Assembly (NCBI GenBank): GCA_036782755.1
Contig: DAIPYL010000006.1
Span: 1-55,934 of the forward strand
From: Jeotgalicoccus sp036782755
GTDB taxonomy: Bacteria > Bacillota > Bacilli > Staphylococcales > Salinicoccaceae
DNA: 55,934 nt
Direction of reading: 5' to 3'
Part shown: positions 8,130-16,772 of the stretch, piece after piece
Position numbering within the stretch: the stretch's first letter is position 1
Layout: each line of letters starts with the position of its first letter
Translations under genes and position numbers: made by a program
Notes under the pieces: model-generated
What the model was told of the DNA's origin: nothing
Database searches by the model: none
What the model saw: the letters and a program-made list of their open reading frames with translations, nothing else

Positions 8130-8960
8130 CTAATCATCCTGTTCACTTTCAAGGATTTCCAGTGTTTCTGCATTAATTGTATATTCGTGTGTCTGTCCTT
8201 CATATTCGAGATCAATGTCGTATTCAGGGGTACCGTCATCCATACTTAATGACCATTCTTTAACTTCCCCGCCGCCAAGGTCTGCAATCGCTTCATCAAT
8301 TGCATCATAAGCTTCGTTCAGTGAGTTGTAATCAATCACTTCGTCCTGATTATCATCGTCATCGTCTTGTTCAGTTCTAACATCAATGACTTCTTCTGTG
8401 TCGTGGTCAACTACAACTTCAGACTCTTCACTGCCGTTATTTAAGTCGACTTTATAAACCCAGCTGTCACCGTCTTTTTCAAATGAAATTTCGTGGATAT
8501 CACCTTCAGCTTCTTCTTCAGCTATGGAAATAGCATCAGCCGCCATCAGACTGATATCTTCAAGTGCGATTGTCTGATTACCTGATTGACCGCTGTCAGT
8601 ATCGACTTTATTGGAAGAGCCTTCCGTTTCAGTACTTTCACTTGATGAATCATCAACATCATCTGCTTCATCTGCATTAGAATCTGTACTCGGATCGTTT
8701 CCTCCTGCCGGGTTGGCAGCTGTACTCGTATCGGAGTCTTCACCATTGTCTGTATCTTCATCCGGTGTATTTTCTTCCGTTGCTGCATCCTGTTCCGTAC
8801 CGCCGTGCTCTGTGCTTGTTTCTTCACCTTCATCCGATGCTTCCTCTTCTGTTATCGCTGCACCTTCAGGGGATGTATTCGCTGAATCCTCATCTTCACT
8901 GCTGCATGCTGCCATAATTAAACTCGAGGACAGCAGCAGTCCAATTGTTTTTATTTTCAT
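8130..8960 (-). CDS. Acidic lipoprotein with two PepSY-like domains
   Basis: A 276-residue lipid-anchored protein. The signal peptide MKIKTIGLLLSSSLIMAAC ends in a lipobox (M-A-A-C). A long Asp/Glu/Ser/Thr-rich linker (about residues 22-130) follows, then two PepSY repeats: LMAADAISIAEEEAEGDIHEISF with WVYKVDL, and LNEAYDAIDEAIADL with PEYDIDLEYEGQTHEYTI. PepSY modules are usually extracytoplasmic and are often linked to inhibition of proteases; the role here is unknown. The start at 8960 follows AAAGGAGAATTCACA; a longer reading frame to 9050 has no ribosome site. Confidence 0.85.
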   Translation of the reverse strand: MKIKTIGLLLSSSLIMAACSSEDEDSANTSPEGAAITEEEASDEGEETSTEHGGTEQDAATEENTPDEDTDNGEDSDTSTAANPAGGNDPSTDSNADEADDVDDSSSESTETEGSSNKVDTDSGQSGNQTIALEDISLMAADAISIAEEEAEGDIHEISFEKDGDSWVYKVDLNNGSEESEVVVDHDTEEVIDVRTEQDDDDDNQDEVIDYNSLNEAYDAIDEAIADLGGGEVKEWSLSMDDGTPEYDIDLEYEGQTHEYTINAETLEILESEQDD

Positions 8961-9109
8961 TGTGAATTCTCCTTTCAACGTCTTAGTCTTATAATATCCT
9001 GTTGCTGTTACAGACAAACATATTTTATTAAGACGATAACCATTTATCATTTATACAGTTATGGATATAATGGAACTATTATGAGATTTAACTATAGGAG
9101 TGTTAATCA

Positions 9110-11071
9110 GTGACTGTATCAGATAACAGTAATGAAGAATATAAAACACGTTATTTTCAGCTGCTGGCTGAAAAGTTTAATTCAGAAGAAAAAGTTGCGA
9201 CTGAAATTATAAACCTGGAATCTATTTTAGAACTCCCTAAAGGCACCGAGCATTTCGTCAGTGATCTGCACGGCGAGTTCCAATCGTTCCAGCATGTACT
9301 CCGTAACGGGTCCGGCAACGTGAAAGTGAAAATTGACGACCTGCTTCAGGACCGTCTTTCAGAAGCTGAGCTCAGTGAACTTGCAGCTCTCGTTTATTAT
9401 CCGGAGGAAAAATTAAAACTTATTAAAAACCAGTTCACGGATAAAGAGGAATTAACTGACTGGTATAAAGCTAAAATTGAACAGCTGATTGAGCTTGTTG
9501 CTCATTCTTCTTCAAAATATACCCGTTCCAAATTGCGTAAAGCACTGCCTCAGCATTTTGCTTACATAATCGAAGAGCTGTTGTATAAAAAAGATGAGCA
9601 CGATAACAAAAAACGTTATTACGATCGTATTTTAAACGAAATTATCGAACTGGGTCAGGCTGATAAATTAATTACGGGCCTTGCTTTTACGATTCAGCGT
9701 CTGGTTGTTGATCATCTGCACGTTGTCGGCGATATTTATGACCGTGGACCTGAACCCGATAAAATCATGGACACGCTGATTGATTACCACTCAGTCGATA
9801 TTCAGTGGGGAAATCACGATGTGCTGTGGCTCGGAGCTTATGCCGGCTCCAAAGTATGCCTCGCAAATATTATTCGTATTTGTGCACGCTACAATAATCT
9901 CGATATTATTGAAGATGCATACGGTATTAATCTGCGCCCGTTATTTACGCTCGCAGATAAGTACTACGATGATAATCCTGCATTCCATCCGAAGAAAACA
10001 TCGGACAAAGTGTTATCCGATCACGAACAGCTGCAGATGACTAAAGTTCAGCAGGCAATATCAATGATTCAGTTTAAGCTGGAAGCACCGATTATTAAAA
10101 GACGCCCAAGCTTTGAAATGGATGACCGTTTAGTACTTGAAAATATTAATTACGACACGATGGAATATACTGTTGACGGCAAAGTTTATCCGCTTGAAAA
10201 CACATGCTTCAGTACAGTCAATCCAAATAATCCTTCAGCTCTTACCGAAGAGGAACAGGACGTTATGAATACGCTGCTGATTTCGGTTCAGCAGTCCGAG
10301 AAACTTAAACGCCATATGAACTTTATGATGAAGAAAGGAAGTCTGTACTTGCGGTATAACGGCAACCTGCTGATTCACGGCTGTATTCCAGTTACGGAAA
10401 ACTGTGAGATGGAAGGCATGGAAATCGACGGTGAAGTTTATTACGGCAGAGAGCTCCTCGATCAATTTGAGAAGTATTTACGTCATGCATTCGTTAATCT
10501 GGATGAGACTGAAGACCTCGCTACAGATTTAATCTGGTACTTATGGACAGGCAAGAAGTCATCGCTGTTTGGTAAACGTGCCATGACGACGTTTGAAAGA
10601 TACTTTATCAGTGACAAAGCAACGCATAAAGAAGAAAAAAACCCGTACTATTATTTACGTGAACAGCCTGAAATGGCAGAAGCTTTCTTAAAAGAATTCA
10701 ATCTGGATCCGGTGAATGGACACATTATAAATGGTCACACGCCTGTTAAAGAAAAAGAAGGAGAAAACCCAATTAAAGCCGACGGCAAGTTAATTGTAAT
10801 CGACGGCGGTTTCTCAAAAGCTTATCAATCGACGACAGGCATTGCCGGATACACTCTCCTCTTCAACTCATACGGCATGCAGCTGGTTGCCCACCAGGAA
10901 TTTAACTCCAAAGATAAAGTACTGGAAAATGAATCCGATGTACTCGCAGTCAGAAGAATAGTCGATGAAGAACTCGAACGTAAAAAAGTAAGAGATACAG
11001 AAATCGGTAAACGTCTGAGATATGAAATCGATATGCTGAAAAACTTAATGACTCACCGTTATATCAATTAA
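9110..11071 (+). CDS. fbp: Fructose-1,6-bisphosphatase class III
   Basis: Hydrolyses fructose-1,6-bisphosphate to fructose-6-phosphate in gluconeogenesis. The 653-residue length is typical of the Firmicute class III enzyme. Metallophosphatase motifs are clear: FVSDLHGEFQSF, VGDIYDRGPEPD, WGNHDVLWLGAYAGS, and C-terminal NGHTPVKEKEGE with VIDGGFSKAYQSTTG. Translation starts at GTG with AGGAG nine bases upstream. It is transcribed alone, with its own terminator at 11084-11119. Confidence 0.97.
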   Translation: MTVSDNSNEEYKTRYFQLLAEKFNSEEKVATEIINLESILELPKGTEHFVSDLHGEFQSFQHVLRNGSGNVKVKIDDLLQDRLSEAELSELAALVYYPEEKLKLIKNQFTDKEELTDWYKAKIEQLIELVAHSSSKYTRSKLRKALPQHFAYIIEELLYKKDEHDNKKRYYDRILNEIIELGQADKLITGLAFTIQRLVVDHLHVVGDIYDRGPEPDKIMDTLIDYHSVDIQWGNHDVLWLGAYAGSKVCLANIIRICARYNNLDIIEDAYGINLRPLFTLADKYYDDNPAFHPKKTSDKVLSDHEQLQMTKVQQAISMIQFKLEAPIIKRRPSFEMDDRLVLENINYDTMEYTVDGKVYPLENTCFSTVNPNNPSALTEEEQDVMNTLLISVQQSEKLKRHMNFMMKKGSLYLRYNGNLLIHGCIPVTENCEMEGMEIDGEVYYGRELLDQFEKYLRHAFVNLDETEDLATDLIWYLWTGKKSSLFGKRAMTTFERYFISDKATHKEEKNPYYYLREQPEMAEAFLKEFNLDPVNGHIINGHTPVKEKEGENPIKADGKLIVIDGGFSKAYQSTTGIAGYTLLFNSYGMQLVAHQEFNSKDKVLENESDVLAVRRIVDEELERKKVRDTEIGKRLRYEIDMLKNLMTHRYIN

Positions 11072-11083
11072 ATAAAACGATAA

Positions 11084-11119
11084 AAAATAACGCTCATAGA
11101 TTGCTATGAGCGTTATTTT
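11084..11119. terminator. Bidirectional terminator after fbp
   Basis: AAAATAACGCTCATAG, loop ATTG, CTATGAGCGTTATTTT: a 16-base perfect stem between the convergent fbp and SDR genes. The outer part again starts TAACGC and ends GCGTTA. Confidence 0.85.
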
Positions 11120-11130
11120 GGCGCTATATA

Positions 11131-11859
11131 TTATTGTGCTGTAAAGCCGCCGTCGACAGTTAATGTGTTTGCTGTCATAAATGAAGAGTCATCTGATGCT
11201 AGGAACAATGCTGCTTTAGCCATTTCTTCTGATGTACCAAGACGTCCGATTGGCGTACTTTCAGCCAATGCTTCTTTTACTTCCGCCGGAATAATCGGAG
11301 TATCGATGAATCCAGGACAAAGTGCGTTTACTCTGATATTCTCTTTCGCATACTCAACACCAAGTGAACGTGTCAGGTTAATCACGCCGCCTTTTGCTGC
11401 GTTATAAGCGGCACTGCCTGCAGCACCAATCCATCCGTACATCGATGCTGTATTGATAATATTACCGCTGCCCTGTTCACGGAAGTAATCTATTGCCAGT
11501 TTAGAGAATAGGAATACTGCATCGAGATCCACATTGACCGTTTTACGATATTCAGCATACGATACTTCGTGTGTCGGTTTCGTTGCACCGATACCTGCGT
11601 TATTAAACAGAATATCTATACGTCCATATTTCTCTATTGTTTTATCAAATACTTTTTTTGCATCTTCCTCGCTCGTTACATCCGCCTGAACGAAAATTGT
11701 GTCTCCGCCCATCTCTTCTGCAATTTTGTTTCCTTTTTGCTCGTCCAGATCCACAAGTACCAGCTTTGCGCCTTCCTCTTTAAATAAGTCTGCTGATGCT
11801 TTACCGATTCCTGAAATACCACCTGTGATAATGACGACTTTATCTTGTAATTTTGCCAT
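11131..11859 (-). CDS. SDR-family NAD(P)-dependent oxidoreductase
   Basis: A classical short-chain dehydrogenase of 242 residues. It shows the Rossmann glycine motif TGGISGIG (about 11-18), NNAG at about 88, the catalytic Ser in NTASMYGW, the YNAAK Tyr-Lys pair at about 153-157, and the C-terminal TVDGGFTAQ of the FabG/glucose dehydrogenase group. The substrate cannot be read from sequence. It is a single gene with AGGAGG-like sequence (GGAGGTAATAA) before the ATG, convergent with fbp. Confidence 0.85.
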   Translation of the reverse strand: MAKLQDKVVIITGGISGIGKASADLFKEEGAKLVLVDLDEQKGNKIAEEMGGDTIFVQADVTSEEDAKKVFDKTIEKYGRIDILFNNAGIGATKPTHEVSYAEYRKTVNVDLDAVFLFSKLAIDYFREQGSGNIINTASMYGWIGAAGSAAYNAAKGGVINLTRSLGVEYAKENIRVNALCPGFIDTPIIPAEVKEALAESTPIGRLGTSEEMAKAALFLASDDSSFMTANTLTVDGGFTAQ

Positions 11860-11977
11860 TTTATTACCTCCAAAATGAATTTCTTTCTTAATTACATTGT
11901 ATCATTTAAATTTTCTAATAATACAGTAATAACAACTGAAAACTATATGTGAAATTGTTCGCATTAGACAAAAATGT

Positions 11978-12002
11978 CTTTAAACTGTGTAAAAGCGGGT
12001 AA
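11978..12002 (+). promoter_or_regulatory. Candidate sigma-B promoter of the tandem membrane protein genes
   Basis: CTTTAA, 13 bases, GGGTAA. This fits the sigma-B pattern GTTTWW-N12-15-GGGTAW with one mismatch, and it lies 51 bases upstream of the first ATG. Confidence 0.45.
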
Positions 12003-12052
12003 TACTTCAGAGAGATATCATTTACATAAACCATCGCAGAAAGGAGAATTCT

Positions 12053-13159
12053 ATGCCTTCTATTACAGTGGGTCTGATCCCGGCTCCGGGAATGCCGAAA
12101 AAGCTAGTTGAAAAAATTATTGATGACCTGCCGGGACTCGCAAGAAAATATGTCGATGACAGCTGTACATTCAAATTCGAAATTGAAGTCAGTCCTTTGA
12201 CGAGTTCGTCGGAATATATTAACGAAACTATTCACAGAATGGTTAAGATTAAAAAAAAGAATGATTGGGATTATGTCATCGGCATTACCGATTTGCCAAG
12301 TTTGTCTGAGAATAGAGTGGTCGTATCAGAGTTTGATTCACAAAAATTAGTCTCACTGCTCTCCCTTCCTGCCCTCGGTTTCTTTATTTTAAAAAGAAAA
12401 TTAAAGCGAATGGTTATACATCATCTCGAATATCTGCACGAATATAACCAGAACAGCTCGTCATTTAAAAGCAGTGAACTCTCAACTCCAACGGTTATGA
12501 ATATTTCCCGGGAAACTCCCATCGAGGATAATGAAAGTACCAACCGTTATATTATTAAGTCGTATTTTATCGGCTGGCTGAAAATAATTTTAGGAATGAC
12601 TTACATTAACGAACCGTGGTCAATCATCACTAATTTTAAAACGCTCGTATCACTGGCTTTTGCTTCTGGTACATATATCGCTATATTCTCAACTCCCTGG
12701 GAACTCAGTATGGATTATCAGCCATGGCGGCTGATCGCTTTAATGCTGTTTTCTATTACAGGTATGGTTTTCTGGCTAATGTATGCTCATAAATTATGGG
12801 AAATATCATCGACAAGTACAGCAGCTCATTACCGCTGGATCTATAATCTGACAACATTTATGACACTTTTATTCGTTACATTAGCTAACTACGTTATTCT
12901 TTATATTTTACTTACAATATCTATTACCATGTTTGTACCGACGGAGATTTTTAATGCCTGGACAAAGGCAGATACAGATTTTACCGTAATGAACTATATC
13001 AACCTGATCTGGTTTACAACTTCTCTCGGTATGCTGGCAGGAGCACTCGGCTCTACCGCCGAAAGTGAGGACAAAGTCCGCAGTGTAACTTATTCATACC
13101 GGCAGAGATACCGTTACAATAAACTTCAGGAAGAAGATGAGGATTCCAGCTATGAATAA
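12053..13159 (+). CDS. Uncharacterised membrane protein, first of a tandem paralogous pair
   Basis: I do not recognise a characterised function. The 368-residue protein has a soluble N-terminal domain (about 1-130) opening with ITVGLIPAPGMPKKL and containing YVIGITDLPS. This leads into four predicted membrane helices: TLVSLAFASGTYIAIFS, LIALMLFSITGMVFWLM, FMTLLFVTLANYVILYILL and INLIWFTTSLGMLAGALG. A charged tail YSYRQRYRY ends it. The downstream gene repeats the same plan and the tail. Ribosome site AGAAAGGAG precedes the ATG, and a sigma-B-like promoter lies upstream. Some databases label such proteins as a methylene-tetrahydrofolate dehydrogenase; nothing here supports that. Confidence 0.8.
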   Translation: MPSITVGLIPAPGMPKKLVEKIIDDLPGLARKYVDDSCTFKFEIEVSPLTSSSEYINETIHRMVKIKKKNDWDYVIGITDLPSLSENRVVVSEFDSQKLVSLLSLPALGFFILKRKLKRMVIHHLEYLHEYNQNSSSFKSSELSTPTVMNISRETPIEDNESTNRYIIKSYFIGWLKIILGMTYINEPWSIITNFKTLVSLAFASGTYIAIFSTPWELSMDYQPWRLIALMLFSITGMVFWLMYAHKLWEISSTSTAAHYRWIYNLTTFMTLLFVTLANYVILYILLTISITMFVPTEIFNAWTKADTDFTVMNYINLIWFTTSLGMLAGALGSTAESEDKVRSVTYSYRQRYRYNKLQEEDEDSSYE

Positions 13160-13174
13160 GAGAGGAGGGAAATT

Positions 13175-14278
13175 ATGATTCGTCTAGGATTAATCGTAGC
13201 GCCTGGGACCGCTAAAAATATAATCAATAAAATAGAAGATGAATTGGTTGAAGATTTAAAAGAATATTTATCAACCACTGATGAGTGGGAAGTTGATGTT
13301 GTCGTCGACCCTTTGGCCGGCGAAACAGAGTTCAGCAGTAAAATTTATTCAAAATCAGATGAATATCTGCGTGAAAATAACTGTGATTTTTTAGTCAGCA
13401 TTATTGATTTACCATTATTTTATAAAGATAAAGCTGTGCTTATAGACATTGATAATTCTGATGGCGTTGCGATAATGTCTATTCCGGCATTCGGATGGCG
13501 TCCCCTGAAGAAAAGAATGAAAACTGCAATTATTAATACATTAAAAATTATTAATAAAAGCAATAATAATGACACTTATATTGAAGAGGAATGCCGTGAA
13601 TTAAAAAGTATGTTCACATTATCAAAACTGGAGCACTCAGAAGACTATTTCGAAGACTCAAAAACACAACATCTTCTATTTCATATGAAATCTAAAGTCG
13701 GCAGCACTGCGAGACTGGTCAGCGGAATGACTTTTGCAAATAACCCCTACAATATGATGCAGAGTTTAAGCGGTGTGACATCAATCGCTTTTGCGACAGG
13801 TGCGTTCGGTATTATTTTCTCGACGATGTGGAATTTAAGCTATCTGTTTCCTACATGGCGACTACTTGCGATTTCAATACTGTCGATATTCGGCATGCTG
13901 CTCTGGATTATTATTTCCCATGATTTATGGGAGAAGTTCAAAGAAGGTGAAAGTCGCAAAATAACATCACTGTACAACAGCACAACATTACTGACACTAT
14001 TTATCTCCCTGCTGTTTTACTATATGCTGCTGTATCTTTTATTCCTGGCTGCAGGGGTCATTTTACTGCCGCCGGACTTCATTGCAAAAACCATTCAGGC
14101 GGACCATATCGGTGTCATATTCTATCTGGAACTTGCATGGTTCGCCGCATCACTGACGACAGTTGCCGGTGCAATCGGTGCCGGTTTTCAGGACAAAGAA
14201 ACTATTCAGGAAAGTACTTACGGTTACCGTCAGCGAATGAGGTATCAGGAAAATGAAGAAGAAAGCGGCGAGTCATAG
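13175..14278 (+). CDS. Uncharacterised membrane protein, second of the tandem pair
   Basis: A 367-residue paralogue of the preceding protein, 15 bases downstream and so in the same transcript (ribosome site AGAGGAGGG). The N-terminal IRLGLIVAPGTAKNI, the mid-domain LVSIIDLPLF, the join SGMTFANNPYNMMQ, the SIAFATGAFGIIFST helix, the AWFAASLTTVAGAIGAG helix and the tail YGYRQRMRY all align with the first copy. The two may form a hetero-oligomer; this is inference from the tandem arrangement. No catalytic motif is evident. Confidence 0.8.
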   Translation: MIRLGLIVAPGTAKNIINKIEDELVEDLKEYLSTTDEWEVDVVVDPLAGETEFSSKIYSKSDEYLRENNCDFLVSIIDLPLFYKDKAVLIDIDNSDGVAIMSIPAFGWRPLKKRMKTAIINTLKIINKSNNNDTYIEEECRELKSMFTLSKLEHSEDYFEDSKTQHLLFHMKSKVGSTARLVSGMTFANNPYNMMQSLSGVTSIAFATGAFGIIFSTMWNLSYLFPTWRLLAISILSIFGMLLWIIISHDLWEKFKEGESRKITSLYNSTTLLTLFISLLFYYMLLYLLFLAAGVILLPPDFIAKTIQADHIGVIFYLELAWFAASLTTVAGAIGAGFQDKETIQESTYGYRQRMRYQENEEESGES

Positions 14279-14346
14279 TTTTGTTTTAATAATTTAAAGA
14301 GTGGTAGATAAGACAATGATCTTAATTTCAGAAAAGGATGGGTGTA

Positions 14347-15189
14347 ATGTCAAATAATATTCCTATTTTTCAAATGCACGATGGATATAAAATACCAGCT
14401 ATCGGTTATGGCACATCAAGTGTTATCGGCAAGAGCGGTGCAGAGAGTGTTGAAAATGCACTGAAAAACGGCTATCGTCTCATCGATACTGCCATTCGCT
14501 ATGAAAATGAAGGCGCCGTCGGGGAAGGTATCCGACGCAGTTCGGTACCGAGAGAAGAAATTTTTGTGACTTCAAAATTGCGCGGCGGACTGTATGATTA
14601 CGACAGGGCACTTGCTGCAATTGAAGAATCACTGTTCCGTACAGGATTGGAGTACTTTGATTTATTCCTCTTACATTGGCCGAACCCTAAGCAGGATAAA
14701 TACACAGAAGCATGGAAAGCATTAATCCAGGCTCAGAAAAATGGCTATGTCCGCTCAATCGGAGTATCAAATTTTGAACCCGCACATATTAATCGTCTCA
14801 TCGATGAAACTGGAGTAAAACCAGCTGTGAATCAAATTGAATTACATCCTTACTTTAATCAAAAAGAAGTGAGAGAGTTTAATAAGGAACACGGCATTAT
14901 TACTGAAGCATGGAGTCCGTTATCCAGAGCAAGAACAGTTATCTATGATGAAACACTAAAACAATTAGCCGAAAGTAAAAATAAAGAAATTGCTCAAGTT
15001 ATTCTCCGCTGGCATTATCAGCACGGCGTGCTTTCAATACCAAAAGCATCCAGCTCCAAACATCAGCTGGCAAACTTAAATATTTTTGACTTCGAACTTA
15101 CAGAGACCGAAATGCAGAAAATTGATTCTCTTACTCAGGAAGAAGGACGTATCGATAACCAGAACCCTAATGAGTATGAAGAATTTTAG
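14347..15189 (+). CDS. Aldo/keto reductase
   Basis: A 280-residue NADPH-dependent (beta/alpha)8 oxidoreductase. The tetrad is visible: Asp in RLIDTAIRYENE with Tyr in the same block, Lys in VTSKLRG and His in LFLLHWPNP. The cofactor end shows IPKASSSKHQLANL. It resembles the YvgN/YtbE group of methylglyoxal and general aldehyde reductases. The start at 14347 (MSNNIP) is placed from the AAAAGGAT site about ten bases upstream; the ATG at 14338 overlaps that site. Confidence 0.88.
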   Translation: MSNNIPIFQMHDGYKIPAIGYGTSSVIGKSGAESVENALKNGYRLIDTAIRYENEGAVGEGIRRSSVPREEIFVTSKLRGGLYDYDRALAAIEESLFRTGLEYFDLFLLHWPNPKQDKYTEAWKALIQAQKNGYVRSIGVSNFEPAHINRLIDETGVKPAVNQIELHPYFNQKEVREFNKEHGIITEAWSPLSRARTVIYDETLKQLAESKNKEIAQVILRWHYQHGVLSIPKASSSKHQLANLNIFDFELTETEMQKIDSLTQEEGRIDNQNPNEYEEF

Positions 15190-15209
15190 TTTCTTAAGAT
15201 TCCAAGAAA

Positions 15210-15252
15210 AAAGCACTTTACCCTCTGACTCGTTCAGAGGGTAAAGTGCTTT
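15210..15252. terminator. Bidirectional terminator
   Basis: A long perfect stem: AAAGCACTTTACCCTCTGA pairs with its complement around a five-base loop. It is shared by the aldo/keto reductase and the convergent transporter operon. Confidence 0.9.
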
Positions 15253-15254
15253 AT

Positions 15255-16772
15255 TTATTCCAGTAAATTATTTTCTGCTAAATATTCTTCTGCTACATCA
15301 TACGGATTTTCATCTTCCACAGATACACGGTAATTCATGTCCTGCATTTCTTCATCTGTAATCATGCCGGAGAGTTTATTTAAAGGTTCCACTATCTCCG
15401 AATGTTCATCAAGAAATTCCTGTTTAAACATTGGTGCACCCTGATAAGGCGGGAATACCGCTTCTGTATCTTCAAGTATCACCATATCGTATTCGCGAAG
15501 CTCTGCATCTGTTGCGTAAGCGTCCATCAGATTTATATCTCCGCTTTCAATCGCCTGGTAGCGCAGCTGCGGTTCCATCGTTACCACATCATTAAAGTTT
15601 AAATTATAAGCTTCCTGGATTGCTGGATAACCATCTTCTGTTCTGTCATTAAACTCCATAGTGAAACCTGGTTTAACAATGTCTTCAATTTGTCTGAGGT
15701 CTCCGATTGTTTCTAGTCCGTGTTCTTCTGCAAAGTCTCTTTTCACAGCAAGTGTATATGTGTTATTAAATGCCATTGGTTCAAGCATCGTCATGTCAAA
15801 TTGTTCATCAAGGGCGGTGTTTGCCTGATTATAAACCGCCTCAGCTTCATTGGATTCCGGCGGTATCTTGACGAGTTCGCCAAGTACTGTTCCTGTAAAC
15901 TCAAGGTAGCCGTCGATATCGTCAGATTCCAGTGCATTGAACAGGAATGATGTTTTGCCAAGCCCATCTTCGACATTAACGTTGTAGTCTGTTTCTTCCT
16001 CAATCAGTATTTTATACATATTCGTAATAATCGACGGCTCTGCACCAAGTTTCCCGGCGATTGTTATACTGTCACCGCGGTTCGTTAATAACGGTGCTAG
16101 CGCTACGAGCAGAATAACGATGAATATCGTGCCAACAAGTGTCACTGCTTTTTTATACGACAGATTTTGAATCACTCTTAAAATAATATCAAAAAGAATC
16201 GCCAGTAATGCTGCCGGTATAGCACCGATTAATATGAGGTGTGTATTGTTTCTGTCGATACCTAATAGAATTAAATCACCAAGACCGCCCGCACCGATTA
16301 GTGCAGCGAGTGTTGCAGTACCGATAATCAGCACCATTGCTGTGCGGACACCTGCCATAATGACCGGCATTGCAATCGGCATCTCTACTTTCATCAATCT
16401 TCGCATCGGCTTCATACCGATTCCCCGTGCTGCTTCAACGAGCGAGTCATCCACTTCAGCTATACCTGTATAAGTATTTCTCAGTATCGGAAGTAACGCA
16501 TAAATAACGAGCGCGATAATTGCCGGCACCACACCAATACCGAACAATGGTATCATCAAACCCAGTAATGCCAGGGATGGTATCGTCTGCAGTACTGCTG
16601 CGACATTAATGACCACTTCTGCCGTACGCTTCGTTTTTGTTAAAATAACGCCTAGCGGTATACCGATAACAGCCGCAATCAAGAGCGCGATAAACGATAT
16701 CTGAATATGTTCTATTAAAGTCGACAGCAGTTCGCCTTTACGAGAATTAAGTGTTTCTAAAAATGTAGTCAT
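15255..16772 (-). CDS. OpuC/EgtU-type ABC importer: fused permease and substrate-binding protein
   Basis: A 505-residue fusion. Residues about 1-215 form a BPD_transp_1 permease (six helices; GLGDLILLGIDRNN near the coupling region). Residues about 230-505 form an OpuAC-type binding domain on the outer face (ITIAGKLGAEPSIITNMYKIL, then LEFTGTVLGELVK). Fused forms of this kind transport quaternary amines (OpuF, BilE) or ergothioneine (EgtUBC). The ligand here is open between glycine betaine/choline/carnitine and ergothioneine. It overlaps the upstream ATPase gene by four bases and ends in a shared terminator. Confidence 0.88.
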   Translation of the reverse strand: MTTFLETLNSRKGELLSTLIEHIQISFIALLIAAVIGIPLGVILTKTKRTAEVVINVAAVLQTIPSLALLGLMIPLFGIGVVPAIIALVIYALLPILRNTYTGIAEVDDSLVEAARGIGMKPMRRLMKVEMPIAMPVIMAGVRTAMVLIIGTATLAALIGAGGLGDLILLGIDRNNTHLILIGAIPAALLAILFDIILRVIQNLSYKKAVTLVGTIFIVILLVALAPLLTNRGDSITIAGKLGAEPSIITNMYKILIEEETDYNVNVEDGLGKTSFLFNALESDDIDGYLEFTGTVLGELVKIPPESNEAEAVYNQANTALDEQFDMTMLEPMAFNNTYTLAVKRDFAEEHGLETIGDLRQIEDIVKPGFTMEFNDRTEDGYPAIQEAYNLNFNDVVTMEPQLRYQAIESGDINLMDAYATDAELREYDMVILEDTEAVFPPYQGAPMFKQEFLDEHSEIVEPLNKLSGMITDEEMQDMNYRVSVEDENPYDVAEEYLAENNLLE

